Assembly: GCF_000315795.1 (NCBI RefSeq)
Contig: NZ_ANHY01000018.1
Coordinates: 1 to 64,000 of the forward strand
DNA: 64,000 nucleotides
Source: Caenispirillum salinarum AK4
GTDB lineage: Bacteria; Pseudomonadota; Alphaproteobacteria; Rhodospirillales; Rhodospirillaceae
Direction of reading: 5' to 3'
The first letter of the stretch is position 1. Every line of letters begins with the position of its first letter. Below the pieces are notes generated by a model. It searched no databases. It saw nothing but the letters and a program-made list of their open reading frames with translations, and had not been told where the DNA came from. Position numbers and translations under genes: made by a program. Shown here in pieces: positions 57,618 through 64,000 of the stretch.

Positions 57618-58427
57618 TTACAGCGGCGACTTCTTGGAGAACTCCGGACGGCGCTTGCCATGCAGCGACGCCAGCCCTTCCTGAACGTCCGGACCGTTGA
57701 AGCCCATGAACTCCAGCGCGAGCGAGGTGTCGAAGGTGGGCCCGGCCATGCGCAGCCAGTTGTTCAGCGCATACTTCGTCCACCGGACGGCCGACGGCGA
57801 GCCGTTCGCCAGCTTCCGGGCGACCTCAAGGGCCTTGTCCTGAAGGTCGTCGCTGTCGACGGTCAGGGACACGAGGCCGATGCGTTCCGCCTCCTCGCCG
57901 CTGACCGGCTCGCAGAGCATCAGGTAGTACTTCGCCTTCGCCATGCCGCAGAGCAGCGGCCAGACGATCGCGGCATGGTCGCCGGCGGCGACGCCCAGGC
58001 GGGTGTGTCCGTCGATAATCCGCGCGGTCCGGCTGGCGATCGAGACGTCGGCCAGCAGGCCGGCGACGAGCCCCGCCCCGACGGCCGGGCCGTCCATTGC
58101 GGACACGACAGGCTTGGAGCAGTTGATGACGTTGTAGACGAGATCCCGCGCCTCCTTCCAGACGCGGCTCAGGGTCTCGAAGTCCTGTGTCATCTCCTTG
58201 ACGAGGTCAAGGTCGCCGCCCGCCGAAAAGGCCTTGCCGGCACCAGTGATGATGGCCGCCGAGACATCGGGGTCCGCGTCGATGTCGCGCCAGACGCGCA
58301 CCAGCTCGCCATGCATGACCGCGTCCGCGGAGTTGAGGCGGCCCGGGTTTTCCATCGTCACCCGCAGCACGCCCTCGGACGGCCAGTCGAACTTCAGGCG
58401 CTGGTAGTCGGCGTAACGGTCGGTCAT
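57618..58427 (-). CDS. Crotonase-family protein lacking catalytic Glu residues
   Basis: The 269-residue protein has the crotonase fold ([12 protein letters not shown], then [19 protein letters not shown]). The two positions that carry Glu in hydratases are not acidic: [11 protein letters not shown], then [16 protein letters not shown]. The conserved late segment [20 protein letters not shown] is typical of one acyl-CoA-operon subgroup. It may be an isomerase, hydrolase or decarboxylase variant. It follows the ligase with a four-base overlap. Confidence 0.75.
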   Translation of the reverse strand: MTDRYADYQRLKFDWPSEGVLRVTMENPGRLNSADAVMHGELVRVWRDIDADPDVSAAIITGAGKAFSAGGDLDLVKEMTQDFETLSRVWKEARDLVYNVINCSKPVVSAMDGPAVGAGLVAGLLADVSIASRTARIIDGHTRLGVAAGDHAAIVWPLLCGMAKAKYYLMLCEPVSGEEAERIGLVSLTVDSDDLQDKALEVARKLANGSPSAVRWTKYALNNWLRMAGPTFDTSLALEFMGFNGPDVQEGLASLHGKRRPEFSKKSPL

Positions 58428-59953
58428 ATCTTTTTCTCCCTCTTCGTCCAGTAGGGTTCGCGCAGGACGTTCTTTTGAATCTTGCCGATGGGGGTCTTGG
58501 GGAAGCTTTCGACGAACTTCACCAGCCGCGGCCGCTTGAAGCGCGCCAGATGCGCGGCGCAATGCTCCACCAGCGCGTCCTCGGTGGCCTCGGCGCCGGG
58601 CTTCAGGGTCAGGTAGGCGGCGGGCACCTCGCCCCACTTGTCGTCGGGGATGCCGAAAACGGCGCATTCGCCGACGGCCTCGTGGGCGTACAGGACGTTC
58701 TCGATCTCCTTGGGATAGATGTTCTCCCCGCCGGAGATGATCATGTCCTTGGAGCGGTCGATCAGGGTGACGAAGCCGTCTTCGTCGATGGTTCCGACAT
58801 CGCCCGTCAGGGCCCAGCCATGCTTCCAGAACGACGCCGTCTGTTCCGGCTCGTTGTAGTATTCCAGCATGACATTGTCGCCGCGCGACGCCAGTTCGCC
58901 GATCTCGCCGGGCGCGACCTGCCGGCCCTCGGTGTCGAGGACGGCGACGTCGACGTTGTAGCACTGGCGTCCGATGGACCCGAGTTTCTCGGGCAGGTAC
59001 CAATGCCGCAGCGACGTCAGAACGCCCATCTCAGACTGGCCGTAGATCTGCGTCATGCGGACGTCGGGCAGCTTTTCCATCATGTCGCGCTGCACCCAGT
59101 CGGGCATGGGCGCGCCGGCGAAGGACAGCTTCCGCCAGGCTGCGTAGTTGGCGGGGTCGAAGGCATCGTCGCTGACCACCATGGCGACCTGCGTCGGCAC
59201 CATGAAGGCCGCCGTCATCCCCGTCTCGCGCGCCATCGCCGCGAAGTTCTCGACACTCCACTTGCCGAGCAAGGTGGTCGTCGCGCCGGCCAGGACGGCC
59301 GGCTGGAACATGATGTTCAGCGCCGCCACATGGAACAGCGGCGTCACGATCCCGACCACGTCGCGCTCGTCGATGGCCTCTTCCACCATCACCGTGTGGG
59401 CCGTCACTGCGCGGTTGCGGTGGCTGCACAGCACCCCCTTCGGCCGGCCCGTCGTGCCGCCGGTGTAGGTCATGCAGAACGGATCGTCCTCGTCGATCTC
59501 GACCGCCGGATAATCCGTCGCGGCCGCGGCGATCCAGGCATCGAAGCCGATGTCATCCCCGGCGCCGCCGATGCGGACCAGTTTGCGCAGTTTCGGCAGG
59601 CGGTCGCGCACCGCCGCGACCTTGTCGGCAAAGGCGTCTTCATAGAGGAGAATCTCGACATCGGCCTTGTTCAGGACGAACTCAAGCTCCTCGGGCGCAT
59701 AGAGCACGGAAATGTTGACCAGGACGCCACCGGACCGCGCCACGCCGAAGAAGGTGACGCCGTACTCCGTGCGGTTGCGGCTGATGATGCCGACTTTCCC
59801 GCCTTTCTGGAGACCCTCGCCGAGCAGCGTGTTGGCGAGCCGGTTGGCGTCCCGGTTCAGGTCTCCGTAGCTGAGTGCCGTCCCCTGCCAGAGAATGGCC
59901 GGCTTGGTTGGGAAGCGCTCAGCCGAGCGACGCAGCATGTCACCCGTCAGCAT
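58424..59953 (-). CDS. Acyl-CoA synthetase (AMP-forming), operon leader
   Basis: A 509-residue ANL ligase: [18 protein letters not shown] (A3), [13 protein letters not shown] (A5), [19 protein letters not shown] (A7), [19 protein letters not shown] (A8), and the Lys in [11 protein letters not shown] (A10). It is the first gene of a five-gene operon (ligase, crotonase, thiolase, hydratase, isomerase). The next start overlaps its stop. The start at 59953 is 93 bp from the IclR-type operator. Confidence 0.85.
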   Translation of the reverse strand: MLTGDMLRRSAERFPTKPAILWQGTALSYGDLNRDANRLANTLLGEGLQKGGKVGIISRNRTEYGVTFFGVARSGGVLVNISVLYAPEELEFVLNKADVEILLYEDAFADKVAAVRDRLPKLRKLVRIGGAGDDIGFDAWIAAAATDYPAVEIDEDDPFCMTYTGGTTGRPKGVLCSHRNRAVTAHTVMVEEAIDERDVVGIVTPLFHVAALNIMFQPAVLAGATTTLLGKWSVENFAAMARETGMTAAFMVPTQVAMVVSDDAFDPANYAAWRKLSFAGAPMPDWVQRDMMEKLPDVRMTQIYGQSEMGVLTSLRHWYLPEKLGSIGRQCYNVDVAVLDTEGRQVAPGEIGELASRGDNVMLEYYNEPEQTASFWKHGWALTGDVGTIDEDGFVTLIDRSKDMIISGGENIYPKEIENVLYAHEAVGECAVFGIPDDKWGEVPAAYLTLKPGAEATEDALVEHCAAHLARFKRPRLVKFVESFPKTPIGKIQKNVLREPYWTKREKKI

Positions 59954-60045
59954 TTTCTCTCCCTTTCATTTTTCTTGATCTGCCGGCGGGGCCGGCTGTT
60001 GGACCTCGACTTTCTGCGAGAAAACAGCTATCTGCAATGGAATAT

Positions 60046-60064
60046 TGCGGAACACTGTTCCGCA
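60046..60064. promoter_or_regulatory. Perfect 19-bp palindrome, probable IclR operator
   Basis: TGCGGAACA (60046-60054) and TGTTCCGCA (60056-60064) flank one central base. It lies in the 133-bp divergent gap, 93 bp from the ligase start and 22 bp before the iclR-type start. The GGAAC/GTTCC core resembles the GGAA-N-TTCC operators of IclR-family regulators. It could control both directions. Confidence 0.65.
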
Positions 60065-60086
60065 GAGCGGAAAGATGGAGGGGGTA

Positions 60087-60851
60087 ATGACCGCACACGA
60101 CAGACAGTTCGTCGACGCGCTGGCGCGTGGGCTTGCGATCCTGGAATGCATGTCCAGGGAGCAGCGCCCCCTGGGCAACCGCGACATCGCGCGGCACACC
60201 GGTCTGGCGCCAAGCACTGTCAGCCGCCTGACGCACACGCTGACGGTCCTCGGCTACATCCGGCTCACGCGATCGGAGCGCACCTACGAACTGACGCCGA
60301 AAAGCCTGAACCTCGGCTACCCCGTCCTCGCCGGGATGACGCTGTTGCAGCGCGCCCGCCCCCATCTCAAGGCGTTGAGCGAACGAACCGGCGAGACCGT
60401 CGCCCTGGCGATCCGCGACGGCGTCTACATCACCTTCGTCGACGTCGTGCAGGGGCAGAACATGGTCGCCGTGCGCCTCGCCACCGGCGGGCGCCTGCGC
60501 ATCGCCACCTCGGCCGCCGGGATCGCGCTGCTCGCCGGGCTGCCGGACCCCGAGCGCCGCAACCTGGTGTCGCGGGTCCGCGCCGACATCACCCGCCGGG
60601 ATGAGCCGCCCGAGCAGTTCCGTACCCTGCTGGACGCCTGTCTGAACGACGGCTACGCGCTCGTGCGGAACACCTGGCGCGAGGGCATCGGCGGGGTTGC
60701 CGTCTCGGTCTGCCAGGGCGATGAACACGCGGCGTTGACCATTCCGGTCGCCACCGGCAGCGTTTCCGAGCAGGAGATGCGCAGCACGCTCGCCGCCGCC
60801 CTGCGCGACACGGCCGAGGCGATCGGCCCCGCGCTCCCGACGACGGCGTAG
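60087..60851 (+). CDS. IclR-family transcriptional regulator
   Basis: A 254-residue regulator: N-terminal winged helix (FVDALARGLAILECM, then GNRDIARHTGLAPSTVSRLT) and a C-terminal effector domain (LKALSERTGETVALAIRDGV; ATGGRLRIATSAAGIALLA). The effector is probably an acid or its CoA ester from the pathway. ATG at 60087 follows GGAGGGGG; an ATG 12 bp upstream is less likely. It converges on the 3-hydroxyacyl-CoA dehydrogenase gene. Confidence 0.88.
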   Translation: MTAHDRQFVDALARGLAILECMSREQRPLGNRDIARHTGLAPSTVSRLTHTLTVLGYIRLTRSERTYELTPKSLNLGYPVLAGMTLLQRARPHLKALSERTGETVALAIRDGVYITFVDVVQGQNMVAVRLATGGRLRIATSAAGIALLAGLPDPERRNLVSRVRADITRRDEPPEQFRTLLDACLNDGYALVRNTWREGIGGVAVSVCQGDEHAALTIPVATGSVSEQEMRSTLAAALRDTAEAIGPALPTTA

Positions 60852-60868
60852 CATGATGGGCACCCCGG

Positions 60869-62365
60869 TCAGACCGCGTGGGCGGCGAGGCCCAGTTGCG
60901 CCCGACGGCGCAACCACTGGCTCGGCCGGTAGCGGTCGTCGCCGGTCAGGGCCTGGATCGTCGTCAGGATGCGGTGGACGACGTTCGGCCCCAGGGCATC
61001 CGTCAGTTCGAGGGGCCCCTTCGGGTAGTTCAATCCGAGCCGCATGGCGAGATCGATATCCTGCGGCGCCGCCAACGCCATCTGCGCCATCTCGCAGCCC
61101 AGGTTGGCCACCATTGCCGCCACCCGCTGGCCGATGAACCCCGGCGAATCGTTGATCGCCGTCACCTTCCGGCGCGTGGCAAGGCGTGCGATCACCGCCT
61201 CCCGTGCCGCTTCATCGACGGCCGGCGCCGTCATGATGGTCACCCGCCGGCTGGTGTCCGGAACCATGTCGCAGGCGACGAGCCGCCGGGCATCGACCCC
61301 GGTGCGCGCGGCATAGGCGGCGCAGTCTTCTCCCACCGGCGCGGCGAGAACCGGCACCTTTCCGTCGTCTGCCGACAGCACCCGTGCGCCGCACTCCTCG
61401 ACAAGCGCGACCAGCGCCGGGGCTTCACCGTGAACGAACACCGCGTCCGCCGGACTGGCGTCGCTTACAGCATCTGGCGACGGCACTTCAGCGCCCTCGG
61501 CGTAGGAGAAGAAGCCGCGGCCGGCCTTGCGGCCCAACTGCCCGGTCTCCAGCATGTAGCGGTGTTGCGGCGTCGACCGCAGGCGGGGGTCGCCGAAGCT
61601 GCTTTCGTGCACGAACCGGGTGACCGGGAAGTTCACGTCCATGCCCGTCAAATCCATGAGCTCGAACGGCCCCATGCGGAACCCGAAGCCATCGCGCATG
61701 ACCGCATCGACCTGCGCCGGCGTCGCCACCGTCTCGTGCACGACGGCCAACCCCTCGGTGTTGAGGGCACGGCCACCGAAGTTGACCAGGAAGCCCGGCG
61801 TGTCTTTCACGGCCACCGGCTGGCGCCCCAGCCGCGTACCCAGCGCCAGGAGACGGTCCATGACCATGTCGGTGGTATCGGGGCCTCGGATCACCTCCAC
61901 CAGCTTCATCAGCGGCACCGGGTTGAAGAAATGAAGCCCGGCCACGCGCTGACGGTGCGTCAGCCGTGCCGCGATGGCGCCGATCGGCAGCGATGAGGTG
62001 TTGGAGGCGAGAATGGCGTCGGCGGCGACGACGTCTTCCAGCCCGCGGAACAGGTCGGTCTTGGCGTCGAGGTCCTCGACGATCGCCTCCACCACAACAT
62101 CACAGGTGGACAGGTCCGACAGCGCCGCGGCCGGCTTGATCCGGTCGGCCGCGGCGGTCGCGTCGGCGTCGCTCATCCGGCCTTTCTCGACCAGGCGGGT
62201 GAGGCGCTTCGCGATTCCATCGCGAGCGGCGATCGCCGCCCCGTCGCGGGCGTCGAACAGGATGACCGTTATGTCCGCCGTGGCGGCCACTTGCGCGATG
62301 CCGGAGCCCATGGCGCCGGCGCCGACCACGCCCAGGACGAGGTCAGGGGAGTCGATCTCCCGCAT
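60869..62365 (-). CDS. 3-hydroxyacyl-CoA dehydrogenase (PaaH-like)
   Basis: The 498-aa protein has the NAD site LGVVGAGAMGSGIAQVAA and the catalytic region LHFFNPVPLMKLVEVIRG. A full C-terminal domain and a second, partial dehydrogenase C-domain follow (NDSPGFIGQRVAAM, LNYPKGPLELTDALG). This tandem layout matches PaaH/PaaC. It oxidises 3-hydroxyacyl-CoA before the thiolase step. It is last in an operon with the SDR and TRAP genes. Confidence 0.87.
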   Translation of the reverse strand: MREIDSPDLVLGVVGAGAMGSGIAQVAATADITVILFDARDGAAIAARDGIAKRLTRLVEKGRMSDADATAAADRIKPAAALSDLSTCDVVVEAIVEDLDAKTDLFRGLEDVVAADAILASNTSSLPIGAIAARLTHRQRVAGLHFFNPVPLMKLVEVIRGPDTTDMVMDRLLALGTRLGRQPVAVKDTPGFLVNFGGRALNTEGLAVVHETVATPAQVDAVMRDGFGFRMGPFELMDLTGMDVNFPVTRFVHESSFGDPRLRSTPQHRYMLETGQLGRKAGRGFFSYAEGAEVPSPDAVSDASPADAVFVHGEAPALVALVEECGARVLSADDGKVPVLAAPVGEDCAAYAARTGVDARRLVACDMVPDTSRRVTIMTAPAVDEAAREAVIARLATRRKVTAINDSPGFIGQRVAAMVANLGCEMAQMALAAPQDIDLAMRLGLNYPKGPLELTDALGPNVVHRILTTIQALTGDDRYRPSQWLRRRAQLGLAAHAV

Positions 62366-62399
62366 GAACGTCTCCTTGAAGATGAATTATCGTTGGTTT

Positions 62400-63173
62400 T
62401 CAGGTCAGCGACCGGACGATGCCGCCGTCGACCGTGATGTTCTGGCCGGTCATGTAGCTGGCGAGGCGCGAGCAGAGGAACGCGCAGGCCGGCCCGAAGT
62501 CCTCGGCCGTTCCCAGGCGTTTCATGGGCACGCTCTCAGCCATGCGCGCCTTGGCCTCGTCTTCCGAAATGCCGTGAGTCTTCGACTGCGCCTTGTAGAC
62601 CCGTTCGAGCGCCCCCGTGTCCATCAGGCCCGGCAGCAGGTTGTTGACCGTGATGCCAAGCGGCGCGACCTCGTGCGACAGGCTTTTCATCGCCCCCGTC
62701 AGCCCGGCGCGCACCGCCGTCGCCAAGCCCATGTTGGGATAGGGCTCGCGCACCGTGAACGACGTCACGTTGACGATGCGCCCGAACCCTGCCTCCTTCA
62801 TGTCGGGCAGGGTGAGGCGGACGCACTCCAGCGCCGCCAGCATGTTGGTCTCCAGGGCTCGCAGCCAGGTCTCGTGGTCGTGGCCCTCCACCGGCCCCGG
62901 CGGCGGCCCACCGGCGTTGGTCACCAGGATGGTGATGGGCCCGAGGGCCTCGCGCGCGGTCGTGACGATCCGCGCGCGCTCGGCCGGATCGCTGATGTCG
63001 CCAGAGATCCCGACGCCGCCCAGTTCGGCTGCCACGGAAGCGGTGCGGTCAGGATTCCGGCCGTTGACGGCGACCTTCACGCCTTCCGCCGCCAGCGCCC
63101 TGGCACAGGCCAGCCCGAGGCCCTGGGTGCTGCCGAGCAGAAGGGCTGCATGACCGGAAATTCCGAGATCCAT
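62400..63173 (-). CDS. Short-chain dehydrogenase/reductase lacking the YxxxK pair
   Basis: The 257-residue SDR has the Rossmann motif LLGSTQGLGLACARALAAEG, NAG (VTNAGGP) and Ser in NVTSFTV. Where classical members have YxxxK, 13 and 17 residues after that Ser, this protein has Ala and Arg (LATAVRA). Some SDR subgroups share this, but their chemistry is not settled. It is transcribed with the TRAP permease gene, which ends 33 bp upstream, and with the dehydrogenase gene 34 bp downstream. Confidence 0.8.
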   Translation of the reverse strand: MDLGISGHAALLLGSTQGLGLACARALAAEGVKVAVNGRNPDRTASVAAELGGVGISGDISDPAERARIVTTAREALGPITILVTNAGGPPPGPVEGHDHETWLRALETNMLAALECVRLTLPDMKEAGFGRIVNVTSFTVREPYPNMGLATAVRAGLTGAMKSLSHEVAPLGITVNNLLPGLMDTGALERVYKAQSKTHGISEDEAKARMAESVPMKRLGTAEDFGPACAFLCSRLASYMTGQNITVDGGIVRSLT

Positions 63174-63205
63174 AGTCTCACCTCGTCACGAAGGGCTCCA
63201 CGCCG

Positions 63206-64000
63206 TCACAGGAAGGACGGCAGGAACAGGATGATGTCCGGCACCAACGCGAGAAGCGCAATGACGGCAAGGAAGATGGCGATGAACGGCAGCACGGCCC
63301 GGTAGACGGCCTGGATCGGCACCCCTTTCGTCACCCCTTGCAGTGCAAAGAGGGTGTAGCCGAAGGGCGGGGTGATGCCGCCGATGGACATGTTCACTAG
63401 GAAGATCGTCCAGAACCACAGCGGGTCGAAGCCGAGCGCCGTGATGATCGGCTGGTAGAGCGGCACAAGCATGATCATCAATGCGATCTGGTCGATGAAC
63501 ATGCACAGGATGAACGGCAACGCTTGGAGCATGATGAACATAAGCACCAGCGGCAATGCCAGCTCGGTCACGAACCCTACCAGCTTGAACGTGACGCCGG
63601 TCATGTTTAGGAGTTGGCTGAAGGACACCGACGAGACCATGATGATCATGATCATAGCGGTGATCCACGCCGTCGACCGCAGCGCCTCGACCAGAGTGGG
63701 CAGTCGCAACTCGCCGAAGATGGAGCAAATCACCACGGCGGCCACGCAGCCGGCGGCCGCAGCCTCCGTCGGGGTGGCGACACCCCCGAGGATCAGGCCG
63801 AGGATGGTGACGATGATCAGCAGGAACGGCGCAGCGCGGACCACCGTGTTCGCTCGCGTCCGCCACGGCAGGGCGGCCCGGTCGCTCAGCGGCGCCACGG
63901 CGGGGTTCAGCCAGCCGCGCACGACCGCGTACAGGAAGAACGCCCCGGCCAGCAGAATGCCGGGCAGGATGCCGGCGATCAGCAGCGCCGAGATGGACAC
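63206..64000 (-). CDS. TRAP transporter large permease (DctM), partial
   Basis: The 264 residues visible are the C-terminal two thirds of a DctM large membrane subunit, about seven hydrophobic helices, with the DctM-type segment GILPGILLAGAFFLYAVVRG and GVATPTEAAAAGCVAAVV. The N-terminal part lies beyond the right edge, so this is a cut gene rather than a truncated one. With DctP and DctQ (not visible) it would import a carboxylate, presumably the pathway substrate. That last step is inference. Confidence 0.85.
   Translation of the reverse strand: MSISALLIAGILPGILLAGAFFLYAVVRGWLNPAVAPLSDRAALPWRTRANTVVRAAPFLLIIVTILGLILGGVATPTEAAAAGCVAAVVICSIFGELRLPTLVEALRSTAWITAMIMIIMVSSVSFSQLLNMTGVTFKLVGFVTELALPLVLMFIMLQALPFILCMFIDQIALMIMLVPLYQPIITALGFDPLWFWTIFLVNMSIGGITPPFGYTLFALQGVTKGVPIQAVYRAVLPFIAIFLAVIALLALVPDIILFLPSFL

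Overview
The window is a GC-rich stretch (roughly two thirds G+C by eye) from an alphaproteobacterium, most likely order Rhodospirillales. The evidence is the block miaB-phoH-ybeY-ybeX-lnt-XRE regulator-metK-trmB, a MucR/Ros regulator, a Fur-olsB-olsA block for ornithine lipids, a CheZ-like phosphatase beside infC, and frequent GTG or TTG starts. The genus is not claimed.

Layout. 0-10 kb: CheZ-like protein, infC and thrS, an ABC exporter, a FAD/Rieske oxidoreductase coupled to a DUF998 membrane protein, a divergent alpha/beta hydrolase, and a CinA-N type protein. 10-22 kb: a secreted helical-repeat protein and a membrane protein, a hemerythrin-REC fusion, an AsmA-like protein, a NarL-type regulator, a glutamine amidotransferase, a histidine kinase that has lost its phospho-acceptor His, lepA and marC. 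22-23 kb: a graveyard of vapBC toxin-antitoxin genes. 23-26 kb: RutE-like reductase, VanX-like dipeptidase, tsaB-rimI, tusA and mucR. 26-37.6 kb: fur, olsBA, and the RNA-processing and envelope block ending in metK and trmB, with a structured metK leader. 37.6-41 kb: small accessory genes, including an unrecognised low-GC gene, then mscL. 41-50 kb: fumC, the nadA-nadB-nadC NAD operon, DoxX, an orphan antitoxin, a NADAR/hydrolase pair and a GT4 glycosyltransferase. 50-52.7 kb: dcd facing the coupled thyA-folA-dut operon, so dTTP synthesis genes lie together.

From 52.83 kb to the right edge the character changes. The 3' half of a tRNA-Lys(CUU) gene stands alone, without its D-arm half, next to an inverted repeat and an IS5-type transposase remnant. 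This is the signature of an attachment site. Beyond it lies an acyl-CoA catabolic cluster: two acyl-CoA ligases, three crotonase-family enzymes, a thiolase, a 3-hydroxyacyl-CoA dehydrogenase, an SDR, a TRAP permease and an IclR regulator with a perfect 19-bp operator-like palindrome. I read this as the left end of a genomic island for uptake and beta-oxidation of an unidentified carboxylic acid.

The points most worth a second look are the tRNA half-site and island, the doubly broken vapBC pair, the metK leader with mutually exclusive pairings, the His-to-Asp sensor kinase, and the hemerythrin-REC fusion. No CRISPR array, rRNA gene or intact tRNA gene was found.
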